The notes: generated by a model from the letters alone, not told the origin. DNA of 64,000 bases from Treponema parvum (GCF_017893965.1 NZ_CP054142.1:2232001-2296000); one strand, 5' to 3'; counted from the stretch's first letter, positions 15,742-24,847 are shown. Translations and numbers: made by a program.

Positions 15742-17541
15742 TTACGGCGCAGAATCTTCGATTACGGCGCGAATACGGCGCACTCCGGCGGAAGACGACT
15801 GCTCTTTTACGATTTTAAACCGGCCTATCTGTCCAGTGTGCTGTACGTGCGGGCCGCCGCAAACTTCCTTGCTGAAATTTCCTATGGAATAAACTTTTAC
15901 CTGGCTGTCGTACTTTTCACCGAAAAGCGCCCTAGCACCGTATTTTTTTGCGTCTTCAATATCCATCACTTCCATAGTTACAGGGAGATCTTCTTTAATC
16001 TTTTCGTTTACGATGTCTTCAACCCTTTTAATTTCTTCCTGCGTCATCGGCCGCGGCTGAACAAAATCGAACCTCATGCGTTCCGCCGTAATATTCGAGC
16101 CCCTTTGGGCAATGTGATTGCCTAAAACTTCGACGAGGGCCTGCTGCAAAAGATGCGTAGCCGTGTGATATTTGGTTGTAATCTCGCTGTGATCGGCAAG
16201 ACCGCCTTTAAAGGTTCCCGCACTCAAAGTGCGGCTTTCTTCCTGATGTTTTTTTTCTTCCGCCTTGAAAGCTTCAATATCGACCGTCATTCCGTTTTCA
16301 CATGCCAACTCTTCCGTAAGTTCAATCGGAAAGCCGAAAGTGTCGTACAGCCGGAAAGCCACCCTGCCGGGTATGATCTTTTTAGGATTTTTTTGAAGGT
16401 TCGGCAGAAGTTTTGCAAATTCGGCTTCGCCTTTTTTTAAAGTCGAAAGAAATTTATTCTCTTCGGCGGTGAGCTCGTCAAAAATGAATTTTTGCCGGCC
16501 TTCAAATTCGGGATAGGCGCCAATGTACTCTTCAATGATGATCTTTGCAGGCTTTGAAAGGAAAATTCCGTCAAGGCCGAGTTTGCGTCCGTGCCGCACG
16601 GCGCGGCGGATTATGCGGCGCAAGATATATCCGGCTCCTACATTGCTCGGCGTAACGGCTTTGGGATCCCCCAATATAAACGTCGCGGTACGTATGTGAT
16701 CGGCGATGATGCGCATGGAAACGTCTACCTGCTCGTCGTTTCCGTATTTTTTCCCTGTCAATTCTTCGATACAGTTTATAACGGGAACAAAAACATCTAT
16801 TTCATAGACGGTCTTCATTCCGTTAAGCATGGCCACGGTGCGCTCTATGCCCATGCCGGTGTCGACGCATTTGCGCGCAAGAGGAAGAAATTTTCCTTCC
16901 GCATCTTTATTGTATTGCATAAAGACGTTGTTCCAAATTTCAACATATCTGCCGCTTTTGTCGCCGGGGCGACATTCTGAGCCGCAGCCGGGCTTTTCGG
17001 TGTCGTAAAAAATTTCAGTATCGGGTCCGCACGGGCCTGTAGCTCCCGCAGGGCCCCACCAGTTGTCTTCCCGCGGCAAAAAATAAATACGCTCCCGCGG
17101 AATGCCGAGGCTTTCCCAAATAGCGGCGGACTCTTCATCGCGCGGAATTCCTTCTTCGCCTTCAAAAACCGTGATGGAAAGTTTTTTAGGATCTATTCCT
17201 AAATATTCTGGAGAAGTTAAAAACTCATAACTGAATGCTATCGATTCTTTTTTAAAATAATCACCGAGCGACCAATTTCCGAGCATTTCAAAAAAAGTTA
17301 AGTGGGCTGCGTCCCCTACGGAATCGATGTCGCCTGTGCGCACGCATTTTTGGTAATCCGTAAGGCGCTTTCCCTGAGGGTGCGCTTCGCCCATAAGATA
17401 CGGGACGAGCGGCTGCATACCGGCCGTGGTAAACAGTACCGTAGGATCGTTTTCGGGTAACAGTGATTTTCCGCTTATTTCTGCATGACCTTTGCTTTTA
17501 AAAAATGATATATATTTAGTTCGTAATTCATTTACAGTCAT
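15742..17541 (-). CDS. alaS: alanyl-tRNA synthetase, short form lacking C-Ala domain
   Basis: Charges tRNA-Ala. At 599 residues it is far shorter than the usual 870 or so; it ends soon after the editing site and lacks the C-terminal C-Ala domain. The catalytic core is intact: FFKSKGHAEISGKSLLP, the class II region FTTAGMQPLVPYL and GATGPCGPDTEIFYD. The editing domain carries TATHLLQQAL and CGGPHVQHTGQIG, which hold the metal-binding His and Cys residues. The short form is, to my knowledge, typical of treponemes rather than a local truncation, since the frame ends cleanly at VIEDSAP. The ATG at 17541 has no Shine-Dalgarno but sits 9 bases after a strong -10, suggesting a leaderless message. 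Confidence 0.95.
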   Translation of the reverse strand: MTVNELRTKYISFFKSKGHAEISGKSLLPENDPTVLFTTAGMQPLVPYLMGEAHPQGKRLTDYQKCVRTGDIDSVGDAAHLTFFEMLGNWSLGDYFKKESIAFSYEFLTSPEYLGIDPKKLSITVFEGEEGIPRDEESAAIWESLGIPRERIYFLPREDNWWGPAGATGPCGPDTEIFYDTEKPGCGSECRPGDKSGRYVEIWNNVFMQYNKDAEGKFLPLARKCVDTGMGIERTVAMLNGMKTVYEIDVFVPVINCIEELTGKKYGNDEQVDVSMRIIADHIRTATFILGDPKAVTPSNVGAGYILRRIIRRAVRHGRKLGLDGIFLSKPAKIIIEEYIGAYPEFEGRQKFIFDELTAEENKFLSTLKKGEAEFAKLLPNLQKNPKKIIPGRVAFRLYDTFGFPIELTEELACENGMTVDIEAFKAEEKKHQEESRTLSAGTFKGGLADHSEITTKYHTATHLLQQALVEVLGNHIAQRGSNITAERMRFDFVQPRPMTQEEIKRVEDIVNEKIKEDLPVTMEVMDIEDAKKYGARALFGEKYDSQVKVYSIGNFSKEVCGGPHVQHTGQIGRFKIVKEQSSSAGVRRIRAVIEDSAP

Positions 17542-17550
17542 GGAATTTAT

Positions 17551-17578
17551 ACTATATGACAGAAAGCGACAATGTCAA
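17551..17578 (-). promoter_or_regulatory. sigma-70 promoter for alaS, leaderless type
   Basis: Minus strand: consensus TTGACA (17578-17573), 16-base spacer, TATAGT (17556-17551), then 9 bases to the ATG at 17541. No Shine-Dalgarno is present. The predicted start of transcription is within about two bases of the start codon. Confidence 0.65.
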
Positions 17579-17609
17579 GCATCGGAAACACGGTCCAGCC
17601 GCGGCTCCA

Positions 17610-17630
17610 GGCAGGACGCTGCCGGGAGTG
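17610..17630 (-). repeat. dispersed GC-rich repeat, copy 1
   Basis: Minus-strand reading starts CACTCCCGGCAGCG and continues TCCTGCC. An exact copy on the plus strand is at 63252-63272 and a one-base variant at 44842-44861. Similarity extends outward: A-run plus GGCT on one side, and CCGCGGCTG on the other side in two copies. On the plus strand here the block is followed by AGCC and seven T, resembling a terminator, although no plus-strand gene precedes it. Confidence 0.55.
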
Positions 17631-17657
17631 TAGCCTTTTTTTATACTGAGACAACTT

Positions 17658-19208
17658 TTATTTACGCGCAGTCTGCGCCGAATTCCTTGAAAGCGTTAAA
17701 GGGGCCGTTTTAAGCGGCGCCGGATTTTTTAAAGAAAGAGAAATCGCATGCATTATAATCGTATTCCGGTCCGTAACCGCCGTAGGAACTCCCGTCCTGC
17801 GGGACGGGGCGGCTTGAGGAACGACTTCTTTATAAGAAAGCTGATAAGCCGATTTAAGAAAAGATCTTTCGCCTAAAGGGCGGAACATAATAACGGGCTC
17901 GCCGTCTATTTCCAGTATGGAAAATTTACCGGCTTCATTCGACGAATCTCCCGAAGCGGTATACGTATCCGCCGAAAATGAAAATTTTGTGCCGTCGGCG
18001 GAATACCAGTCGTCGCCTGAAGTAAGGTCTTTTATAAAATCCTGGGACCTTGCCGCTTTTGTTCCGAAAGACGCCTTTGTGTCAGCCTTTTTATAATTGC
18101 CGTCCCACAGATTAATCTCGTTTATAGTCATGCCCAAGTCTTCCTGTATCCTTAGCCGGATTTCGTCGGCCGCAACAAGGGTTATATAATAGCGCCTGTG
18201 AAGGCTCGATATGGACAGATTTTCCGTCGAAAGATAAATTCCCGAACTGCTTAAATAGCTTTCAAACCATGTGTACACTTCTTCCGTATCGTTGTGCTGA
18301 AGTATTATTTCCGAATTTTCAGGATCAAAAAACAAATACCTTATGCCTTTCCCGTCGTCGGAAGTTTTATACCACACGCCCTTAAGATAATTGGCGAAGG
18401 TTTTTACCGTTCCGTCTCGAATTTTTGCAAGCTCGTTTGCGGCTATACGGCTGTCGCTCAGCCTTATGCGTTCAGTCTGTACGAATTTATTCTGCTGCGC
18501 TTTCCATTCGTATTTTATCTGGAATTGCTCGTGTCCGTCGCCGGCAGATTCAGGATCCGAACCGTATACTATTATAGGGAACGGAGCGGCGTTAACTTGG
18601 GAAAGTTCGTAAGCTTGATCGCGCGGCTGCTGCTGGACAAAGATACTTCCGTCGGAACGGAAATCGCCGATGTTTTCCAAAACGGCTACCCTATTCCTGC
18701 CTTTGCGTATGCGATATATCTGCAAAACGGAAATTCCGTCATCCGTGACACCCTGATAAACAAGAACAGGACGGTGATCGCCTAAAACATCTATGCACGC
18801 ATAGGAAAACGAATGTATCTGCGTTATCGGAGTTTCCAATTCCGCCGTACGCTCGTAAGCGCCCGTACCCGGATTGTATAAACCTATGAGCAAATACAAA
18901 TAGGGCTTTGTAAGTTTTTGTACAAGATTGATCTGATCGTCGCGCATGTCGTTATCAATATCAAGCGTTAAAATGCTCACTAGAGTTTCGTCGGAATTAA
19001 GAGGAATAAAAGACGTCAGCCCGCCGTCGCTCGACGCCAAAGGATTGTTCTCCGCAGCTTCCGATCTAGCGGTTCCGGTAAACGGCGTAACTATTTTAGG
19101 CTGAGGCGGAGCCGAATTTTTGGAAGAAGCGCTCCCGTATATTATAAAGAAAATCGTCATACAGGCTGCGAAAATCACAAAAAAAACAAAAACGGCGCGG
19201 TTTTTCAT
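17658..19208 (-). CDS. secreted or membrane-anchored protein of unknown function (possible pallilysin-related adhesin type)
   Basis: A 516-residue protein with an uncleaved signal anchor or signal peptide at residues 5-27 (AVFVFFVIFAACMTIFFIIYG). A low-complexity linker follows, then a region reading LTLDIDNDMRDDQINLVQ, an Asp-rich calcium-loop-like stretch as in VCBS/FG-GAP repeats. The C-terminal part (about 380-480: DDWYSADGTKFSFSADTYTASG) looks like a compact beta-barrel. This layout reminds me of treponemal proteins annotated as pallilysin-related adhesins, but no HExxH protease motif is visible, so a protease role is not supported. It is a single gene on the minus strand with alaS downstream. 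Low confidence for any function. Confidence 0.45.
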   Translation of the reverse strand: MKNRAVFVFFVIFAACMTIFFIIYGSASSKNSAPPQPKIVTPFTGTARSEAAENNPLASSDGGLTSFIPLNSDETLVSILTLDIDNDMRDDQINLVQKLTKPYLYLLIGLYNPGTGAYERTAELETPITQIHSFSYACIDVLGDHRPVLVYQGVTDDGISVLQIYRIRKGRNRVAVLENIGDFRSDGSIFVQQQPRDQAYELSQVNAAPFPIIVYGSDPESAGDGHEQFQIKYEWKAQQNKFVQTERIRLSDSRIAANELAKIRDGTVKTFANYLKGVWYKTSDDGKGIRYLFFDPENSEIILQHNDTEEVYTWFESYLSSSGIYLSTENLSISSLHRRYYITLVAADEIRLRIQEDLGMTINEINLWDGNYKKADTKASFGTKAARSQDFIKDLTSGDDWYSADGTKFSFSADTYTASGDSSNEAGKFSILEIDGEPVIMFRPLGERSFLKSAYQLSYKEVVPQAAPSRRTGVPTAVTDRNTIIMHAISLSLKNPAPLKTAPLTLSRNSAQTARK

Positions 19209-19346
19209 ACTACGGCTAGTGTATAGAATAGGTTTTCAATTGGCAATAGCAGGCAATAGCGCACGTTGCCTCACGCAGCGCAAAATCCGCGCCAAAGGCA
19301 TGAAGGTTTTAAGTTATATTTGAACTTAAAACAATATTGTAATTAA

Positions 19347-19375
19347 TTGTATTTATTTAAAAACCGTGGTATAAT
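19347..19375 (+). promoter_or_regulatory. sigma-70 promoter for the rubredoxin/superoxide reductase operon
   Basis: TTGTAT at 19347-19352, 17-base spacer, perfect TATAAT at 19370-19375. Transcription would start near 19382, so the message begins with the hairpin element copy at 19380-19438. Confidence 0.65.
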
Positions 19376-19379
19376 AATC

Positions 19380-19438
19380 TAAATTGAACGTCCGAAATAA
19401 CGCCGTTCAATTTAAATATCTGTGCGCAAAGTGCGCAC
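19380..19438 (+). repeat. four-hairpin element, decayed copy in rubredoxin leader
   Basis: Contains hairpin 4 (TAAATTGAACG/CGTTCAATTTA, 19380-19414) and hairpin 2 (GTGCGC/GCGCAC, 19422-19438). Hairpin 3 is missing and hairpin 1 is only a remnant before the Shine-Dalgarno AGGAGG. Orientation relative to the gene is the same as in other copies: 4, 2, then Shine-Dalgarno and ATG. Confidence 0.65.
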
Positions 19439-19463
19439 GAACGCGGTATTTTAGGAGGCTGAC

Positions 19464-19625
19464 ATGGCTAAATATGTATGCAATCTTTGTGCCTATGAGT
19501 ACAATCCGAAAGAAGGCGACCCCGCGTCGAACATTCCGGCAGGAACAAAATGGGAAGATCTTCCGGACACTTGGGTGTGTCCGATATGCGGTGCGGGAAA
19601 AGAAGAATTCACCGTAGAAGAGTAA
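19464..19625 (+). CDS. rubredoxin
   Basis: A 53-residue one-iron electron carrier. The Fe(Cys)4 ligands are Cys6 and Cys9 in YVCNLC and Cys39 and Cys42 in WVCPIC. The aromatic core residues Tyr11, Tyr13, Trp30 and Trp37 are present, and the N-terminus [15 protein letters not shown] is canonical. The start follows AGGAGG at 7 bases. It lies 23 bases before the superoxide reductase gene on the same strand, and rubredoxin is the known electron donor for that enzyme, so the two form an oxygen-defence operon. Both genes share the promoter at 19347-19375. Confidence 0.95.
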   Translation: MAKYVCNLCAYEYNPKEGDPASNIPAGTKWEDLPDTWVCPICGAGKEEFTVEE

Positions 19626-19648
19626 TCCGTATTGTACTAGGAGAAAAA

Positions 19649-20032
19649 ATGGCTTCAAAAAAATTTTTTATATGTAAACATTGCGGAAATATAATCGGTA
19701 TGATCGAGTCCGCCGGAGTTCCTGTCGTCTGCTGCGGCGAAAAAATGACGGAACTCGTTCCGAACACTACGGACGCCGCGCAAGAAAAGCATGTGCCGGA
19801 CGTAACCGTTTCCGGAAACACTGTTACCGTAAAGATCGGTTCCATAGCGCATCCTATGACTCAGGAGCACTTTATTTCTTGGGTGTATGTGGAAACGGCA
19901 CAGGGCGGGCAGCGCAAAAAAATCAATCCAGGAGACATGCCTGAAGTAGTCTTCGCCTTAACGGAAAAGGACAAGCCTATCGCCGCGTACGCTTATTGCA
20001 ATCTGCACGGCCTTTGGAAAAAAGATCTGTAA
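19649..20032 (+). CDS. dfx: desulfoferrodoxin (two-iron superoxide reductase)
   Basis: Reduces superoxide to hydrogen peroxide without making oxygen, an anaerobe's alternative to dismutase. At 127 residues it is the full two-centre form. The N-terminal desulforedoxin-like centre I has Cys9, Cys12, Cys28 and Cys29 (CKHC..CCGEKM). Centre II ligands are His48 (EKHVPD), His68, His74, Cys117 and His120 (CNLHG), with the catalytic Glu-Lys at 46-47. The syphilis spirochaete's enzyme, as I recall, lacks centre I, so this one is of the more complete class. The start has TAGGAG upstream. It is paired with rubredoxin. Confidence 0.95.
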   Translation: MASKKFFICKHCGNIIGMIESAGVPVVCCGEKMTELVPNTTDAAQEKHVPDVTVSGNTVTVKIGSIAHPMTQEHFISWVYVETAQGGQRKKINPGDMPEVVFALTEKDKPIAAYAYCNLHGLWKKDL

Positions 20033-20065
20033 ACATCCTTTTCAGTTCAATTCTGTCGCAAAATG

Positions 20066-20109
20066 CGTACTTATTCCGCATAATTTATAAAACAATCGGA
20101 ATAAGTACG
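20066..20109 (+). terminator. long-stem hairpin after superoxide reductase
   Basis: CGTACTTATTCCG/CGGAATAAGTACG, a 13-bp perfect stem with an 18-base AT loop, 33 bases after the stop. It is followed by a second GC hairpin and no T run. Termination or mRNA stabilisation are both possible. Confidence 0.4.
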
Positions 20110-20209
20110 ACGCCGCGTCACGTTTACGTATCGGCGCGGATGGGGTAAAATAATTTACTTTAATATCATAAAAGACGGCGACCGAATATTTTGGCGCGCG
20201 GGGAGAACT

Positions 20210-20782
20210 ATGGTATACATACATCGCTATAAAACGCCCGGAGGCTTTTCCAACCTACTGATGAACAGCGACGGCGAAGCTCTTACGGGTTTATGGTTTG
20301 AAAATTCTCAAGACGCTTTCAAGCATGTCTTAAACTGCGAAGAAAAAGAACTGACGATTTTTAAAGACACTTGCCGCTGGCTGGACGTCTATTTTTCGGG
20401 TAAACAACCTGACTTTACGCCGGAGTATAAAATAAAAAATCTTACGCCTTTTAGAAAAGAAGTCATAGACGAAATGCTTAAAATCCCATTCGGCGCCGTC
20501 GTTTCCTACGGTTATATTGCGAATACTCTTGCCCGAAAACGCGGCAAGGCAAAGATGTCCGCACAGGCCGTAGGAGGAGCGGTAGGATGGAATCCTTTAT
20601 GCATAATAATACCGTGTCATCGCGTCGTAGGCACAAACATGAATTTAACGGGCTACGGCGGCGGCATACAAAATAAAATTTCGCTGCTTTCGCTTGAAGG
20701 AAACGATATGAATATGTTTCCCTTGCCTAAAAAAATGGAACAAAGACCGGGCGCATGCAAGAATTCCGCGCCTAATGTATAA
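20210..20782 (+). CDS. ogt: methylated-DNA--protein-cysteine methyltransferase
   Basis: Suicide repair enzyme that transfers O6-alkyl groups from guanine to its own Cys. It has 190 residues, Ogt/Ada-C like. The acceptor Cys136 lies in IIPCHRVVG, preceded by the DNA-binding helix-turn-helix (FGAVVSYGYIANTLARKRG, SAQAVGGAVGWNP). The N-terminal domain resembles the Ogt ribonuclease-like fold, with LTGLWFE. Start at 20210 with GGGGAG upstream. The C-terminal tail after LSLEGNDMNMF is longer than usual. It lies between the superoxide reductase operon and thrS, which has its own promoter. Confidence 0.93.
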   Translation: MVYIHRYKTPGGFSNLLMNSDGEALTGLWFENSQDAFKHVLNCEEKELTIFKDTCRWLDVYFSGKQPDFTPEYKIKNLTPFRKEVIDEMLKIPFGAVVSYGYIANTLARKRGKAKMSAQAVGGAVGWNPLCIIIPCHRVVGTNMNLTGYGGGIQNKISLLSLEGNDMNMFPLPKKMEQRPGACKNSAPNV

Positions 20783-20804
20783 ATTTCAAGCAAATTTCTT
20801 ATTC

Positions 20805-20833
20805 TTGACACTGACGTTTTATATTTATATCCT
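20805..20833 (+). promoter_or_regulatory. sigma-70 promoter for thrS
   Basis: Consensus TTGACA at 20805-20810, 17-base spacer, TATCCT at 20828-20833. The leader is about 27 bases and contains AAAAGGTGAT ahead of the ATG at 20867. There is no room for a T-box, so control is probably simple. Confidence 0.65.
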
Positions 20834-20866
20834 TTAGAAATATTATTTTAATAAAAGGTGATCTTT

Positions 20867-22624
20867 ATGGCTGTTGATGAAAAACTTGCAACAGTGCGTC
20901 ACAGTTGTGCACACGTCATGGCGGAAGCCGTTTTACATTTATTTCCGGGAACAAAATATGCGATAGGGCCGGCAATCGACACGGGGTTTTATTATGACTT
21001 CGCTTTTCCCAAAGACGTTAAGTTTTCCGAAGCGGATTTTCCTGCAATAGAAAAAGAAATGCGCCGTATCATTGCAGGCAACCATGATTTTATACGCACC
21101 GAAGTGACAAAAGACGAGGCTTTAAAATTATTTAAGGATCAGGAATACAAGGTTGAAATAATTAACGACTTGCCTGCAGAAGAAAAGATCACTACATATC
21201 GGCAAGACGATTTTCTCGACCTGTGTCGCGGTCCCCACGTAGCGAACACAAAAGAAATAAACGCACAAGGGTTTAAGCTTTTGAAAACGGCGGGAGCCTA
21301 TTGGAGAGGAGACTCCGAACGTCCCATGCTTACCCGCGTTTATGCGCTGTGCTTTGCAAAACCCAACGATCTTAAAGAACATCTTAAAATGCTAGAAGAA
21401 GCCGAAAAACGGGATCACCGCAAATTGGGCACTGAAATGGATCTTTTTCACCTCGATCCTGAAGATCCCGGGCAGATTTTCTGGCACCCTGCAGGCTGGA
21501 CAATGTACGTTGCGCTGCAGGATTATATGCGCAAAAGAGTTTTGGAAGACGGATATAAAGAAGTAAACACTCCTGCCGTAATGCCGCGCACTTTGTGGGA
21601 AAAAAGCGGCCACTGGGGACACTATCAAAAAAACATGTTCATAACCGAAAGCGAAAAGCGGATGTTCGCCATCAAACCGATGAACTGTCCGGGAGCCCTT
21701 GAAATTTTCAATACGCGAACCCGTTCCTATAAAGATTTGCCCATGCGCTTGGCAGAATTCGGGCATTGCGTGCGCAATGAACCCAGCGGAACGCTGCACG
21801 GAATTATGAGAGTAAGAGGCTTTGTTCAAGACGACGCGCACATCCTATGTACCGACGATCAAATAAGTGACGAAGTTTCCAAATTCTGCCGGCTGTTAAA
21901 ATCGGTTTATAAGGACTTCGGCTTCGATAAGAATCTCATCGTTAAATTCAGCACTATGCCCGACGATCATGTAGGCGATCTGGCTACATGGGAGCGTGCG
22001 GAAAAGGCCCTTGCCGAAGCCTGCAAAAAAGCGGAACTCGAATATGAAATACAGCCCAAAGAAGGCGCCTTTTACGGACCTAAACTTGAATTTACGCTGG
22101 TCGACGCGCTCGGCCGTCAATGGCAGTGCGGCACTATACAGGTGGATTATCAGTTGCCTTCTTCCGAACGGCTTAACGCCGAATATACGGGCGCGGACAA
22201 TCAAAAACACAACCCCGTCATGCTGCACAGGGCGGTCTTAGGATCGCTTGAACGCTTTCTCGGCATCTTAATCGAAAATTTTGCCGGAGCCATGCCGGTT
22301 TGGCTGCATTTTGAACAGGCCGCAGTCGTTCCGATCGGCAAAGACTTTAACGAATACGCGCAAAAAATCAATAACGCCTTGCTCGCAGCCGGTATACGTT
22401 CAAACGCATACCTCGACGACGACAACATGAAAAATAAGATTCGCCTGATAAGCATGCAAAACAGAACTCCTTATATACTTGTTGTAGGTGAAAAAGAAAA
22501 GGCTGAAAATTCGGTAACCGTCAGGTTCCGCCACAGTTCGGGATTGCCGCAAAGGACGTTCAGCCTTGACGAATTTATCGCTTACGCGCGAAACAAAATA
22601 GACACCCATTCTTTAAATAGCTGA
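20867..22624 (+). CDS. thrS: threonyl-tRNA synthetase lacking the TGS domain
   Basis: Charges tRNA-Thr. It has 585 residues against about 640 for E. coli. The protein begins directly with the editing domain: [12 protein letters not shown] at residues 10-21 and [10 protein letters not shown] near 118, the HxxxH and Cys/His site that removes mis-charged serine. The N-terminal TGS domain is therefore absent. The class II catalytic core follows with [34 protein letters not shown] motif 2 ([18 protein letters not shown]) and motif 3 [13 protein letters not shown]. The anticodon-binding domain is complete. I place the start at 20867 behind AAAAGGTGAT; an in-frame GTG at 20858 lies inside that site. 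Absence of TGS is real because no open frame extends upstream. Confidence 0.95.
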   Translation: MAVDEKLATVRHSCAHVMAEAVLHLFPGTKYAIGPAIDTGFYYDFAFPKDVKFSEADFPAIEKEMRRIIAGNHDFIRTEVTKDEALKLFKDQEYKVEIINDLPAEEKITTYRQDDFLDLCRGPHVANTKEINAQGFKLLKTAGAYWRGDSERPMLTRVYALCFAKPNDLKEHLKMLEEAEKRDHRKLGTEMDLFHLDPEDPGQIFWHPAGWTMYVALQDYMRKRVLEDGYKEVNTPAVMPRTLWEKSGHWGHYQKNMFITESEKRMFAIKPMNCPGALEIFNTRTRSYKDLPMRLAEFGHCVRNEPSGTLHGIMRVRGFVQDDAHILCTDDQISDEVSKFCRLLKSVYKDFGFDKNLIVKFSTMPDDHVGDLATWERAEKALAEACKKAELEYEIQPKEGAFYGPKLEFTLVDALGRQWQCGTIQVDYQLPSSERLNAEYTGADNQKHNPVMLHRAVLGSLERFLGILIENFAGAMPVWLHFEQAAVVPIGKDFNEYAQKINNALLAAGIRSNAYLDDDNMKNKIRLISMQNRTPYILVVGEKEKAENSVTVRFRHSSGLPQRTFSLDEFIAYARNKIDTHSLNS

Positions 22625-22682
22625 GTCTGTTCGGGTTCTACGAATTTTAAGGGTTTGCAATCGACCGCTTAAAACGCTCGGG

Positions 22683-23420
22683 TTAAAACAAAAGCCTTGC
22701 GCTCACTCTTATCATCATAGCGTCAAGCCCACGCCCGTTTATCAGCGATCCGAGCGGAAAATAAATACGCATTGCAAGCCCCGCCTGAAGTCTTTCGGAT
22801 ATTTTGTAATTCCAAGCGCCCGTCAGTTCGGGAAACAAAAATCGCATATCCGACATGAGCCAGCCGTTTATTTTTTCAACGTCGCCTTTTGCGTCGCCCG
22901 AAACCCCGGGATCGGAAGATTTTACACCGTGTGAGAGAAGGCCGTATCTGGCAAGAAAAGCAAGTCCGGCTCCCGCTTCGAAGCTGTAATCTTTGCCCGT
23001 TTCGATGTTGTAAACGGCCGGAAGGTCTATCAAAAATGAAAGGACAGTCGCAGTCCTGTTTTCGACTTCCGCGGGCAATGCATTTTTCCCGTCCCACAGG
23101 TAATAATTGGTAAAAAATGATATTTCAGGCGTAAATGAAATTTTTTGATCGGTAAAGAGTTTTACTCCCATACCGCACGAAAAGGCAATGGGAGAAGGAG
23201 CGCTTTTTGCACGGCTTTCGGTATTTACGGTCATTATAGGCCCCATATCGAAAATCCAAAAATATTTTCGCCTTTGACCTTCTGCCTCTTTGGCGGAAAA
23301 ATTTTGCGGAGTTTGAAATTCCACGGCGGGTTCCGTTTTCGGCGCAGCTGTATCGTCCGCTGCCTGGCAAAAGGCTGATGCGCTTAACAGCAAAAGTAAA
23401 AATATCGCATTTATTTTCAT
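22683..23420 (-). CDS. putative outer-membrane beta-barrel protein
   Basis: A 245-residue exported protein with a signal peptide (INAIFLLLLLSASAFCQA). A polar linker follows and then alternating amphipathic strands such as WIFDMGPIMTV, AFSCGMGVKLF, ISFTPEISFFTNYYLW, TATVLSFLIDLPAVYNI, FEAGAGLAFLARYGLL and LQAGLAMRIYFP. The last residue is an aromatic Phe (IRVSARLLF), the signal typical of outer-membrane barrels inserted by the BAM machinery. The size fits an eight- to ten-stranded barrel. The start at 23420 follows GGGAGA; a second ATG 12 bases upstream is less well placed. A single gene with no operon partner; substrate or role unknown. Confidence 0.55.
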   Translation of the reverse strand: MKINAIFLLLLLSASAFCQAADDTAAPKTEPAVEFQTPQNFSAKEAEGQRRKYFWIFDMGPIMTVNTESRAKSAPSPIAFSCGMGVKLFTDQKISFTPEISFFTNYYLWDGKNALPAEVENRTATVLSFLIDLPAVYNIETGKDYSFEAGAGLAFLARYGLLSHGVKSSDPGVSGDAKGDVEKINGWLMSDMRFLFPELTGAWNYKISERLQAGLAMRIYFPLGSLINGRGLDAMMIRVSARLLF

Positions 23421-23554
23421 TTTGTCTCCCATAATTCTTTACAGCGCTCGATTTTCGAAAATGCCGCTCGGTCTCGCCGTACGCCGTTCGCTGCGCTCAC
23501 TAACGAGTTTACGCTGCAAACTCGCGGTCAAATGCCGCATTCGTGCGATTTTTT

Positions 23555-24847
23555 TTAATCTGAGCGGCGCAATTTTTTATATAAAACCGCGTCAAGATCC
23601 ACTGAAATAAATCCGCTTCTTCCGGTTTTGTAAAACGACGTTTCTTCCCACGACACGTAAAGCCTTGTTCCCGACAGGGCAAAGTATGAATATATAAAAC
23701 CTTCGGGAAGTTTCGGAAGCCTAAAAGCCGCAGTTTTTCCGTCGGCAAGCACGGGACGGGAATAGCATGCTCCTGAAAAGTACGACGTCCCGTCTGTAAA
23801 AACCGCAAGCGCCCATGTATCCGCAATCAGAGCTTTAGCTTCGAGCAGGGAGCCGGCATAGTCTTTCCCTTTTAGTGAAGCGAATGATGAAGAATATGAT
23901 CCTCCTGCATAAGAACACTCAACCGTAAAAGGAATGTTTTCGGGAATGGAAGAAACGAGTTTCCTTAGCCTGGCCGGAGCGGTCGAAAGGTCTTTTATTT
24001 CTTTTGAATTCCTGAATTCGTCCGCAGAAGAATCTTCTATAAAGAGAGCCGTCTTTACGGTTCCGGGCGATACAGATAAAAGCGGCGCCTCCGTTTTGAT
24101 TTTTACATATGAAAAAATATTTTTTTCATTTTCGGTTTTCTTTACGGAACACAAAAATCTTTCTCCGTTCCAAGTAAAATCCGTAATCTGGGCGCCGGCT
24201 TCTAACTGAAGATCTTCGTAATTTATCAGCGGAAAAAATATGCCGGAATCGGGAGCATAATGAACGATAAACGGCCTCGGCGGAAGGCCAGAGAGATCCG
24301 TCGAATCCTTGATACTTTGTTTAGCAGCCTTTTCGTTAAAAAAGACACTTTTAAAAACCGAAAAAAGCGGAGCGTTATCTTCAAAAAAAAGATTCGACGC
24401 AGTATTTTCGCTAAATAGGCTTCGGTCGGTATGAAATTCTATATTGCCGCCTCTGAACGTTAAAACGCCGAGCCTGTTTACAAGAGCGTATCCCAAAGGA
24501 ATCTTATTATCAAGTTTATCGCTCTCACAGCCTGCCGCAGAAATTCTTATGCTTTCAGTCCACGGTTTTTCAGGAACCGGCGGTGCGTTTTTAGGCAGAT
24601 CTGTTTTTTCAAATCCCGACACAGACAGGGCGTACCAAGAATGTGTGCTCTCGGCAATTTCACGAGCGGCCATCCCGTTCGACAGGTTAGCGAGGTCGAG
24701 CGGAGTGCTTTTTTTAGCGCATGAAACACAGAGGAAAAACATAAGGCAGAACGGCGAGGCTATCAATATTTTTAAGAGAAAAGCCGCAAATTTTGAGCTC
24801 ACAAATCTTATAGGGAAAAGAGATCTTACACGACAAAAAACAAACAT
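23555..24847 (-). CDS. lipoprotein of unknown function
   Basis: A 430-residue protein that I do not recognise. It has a long, basic, hydrophobic N-terminus and a spirochaetal lipobox LCVSC (Cys43). The body is beta-rich with regular hydrophobic strands, such as GVLTFRGGNIEFHTD and FYFSA-type segments, and ends SGFISVDLDAVLYKKLRRSD. Repeated short aromatic-Gly motifs (SYAGGSYSSSFASL, AVFTDGTSYFSGACY) suggest a beta-propeller or beta-sandwich. It follows the next upstream lipoprotein gene by 5 bases, so both are translated from one message. The start at 24847 is the first Met after the upstream stop. An earlier in-frame ATG at 24883 would overlap the neighbour. Confidence 0.6.
   Translation of the reverse strand: MFVFCRVRSLFPIRFVSSKFAAFLLKILIASPFCLMFFLCVSCAKKSTPLDLANLSNGMAAREIAESTHSWYALSVSGFEKTDLPKNAPPVPEKPWTESIRISAAGCESDKLDNKIPLGYALVNRLGVLTFRGGNIEFHTDRSLFSENTASNLFFEDNAPLFSVFKSVFFNEKAAKQSIKDSTDLSGLPPRPFIVHYAPDSGIFFPLINYEDLQLEAGAQITDFTWNGERFLCSVKKTENEKNIFSYVKIKTEAPLLSVSPGTVKTALFIEDSSADEFRNSKEIKDLSTAPARLRKLVSSIPENIPFTVECSYAGGSYSSSFASLKGKDYAGSLLEAKALIADTWALAVFTDGTSYFSGACYSRPVLADGKTAAFRLPKLPEGFIYSYFALSGTRLYVSWEETSFYKTGRSGFISVDLDAVLYKKLRRSD

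Noticed and set aside
17590..17657. Rho-independent terminator on the plus strand
   Set aside because: GGCT..AGCC with seven T looks like one, but no plus-strand gene is transcribed into it; it is treated as part of the dispersed repeat.
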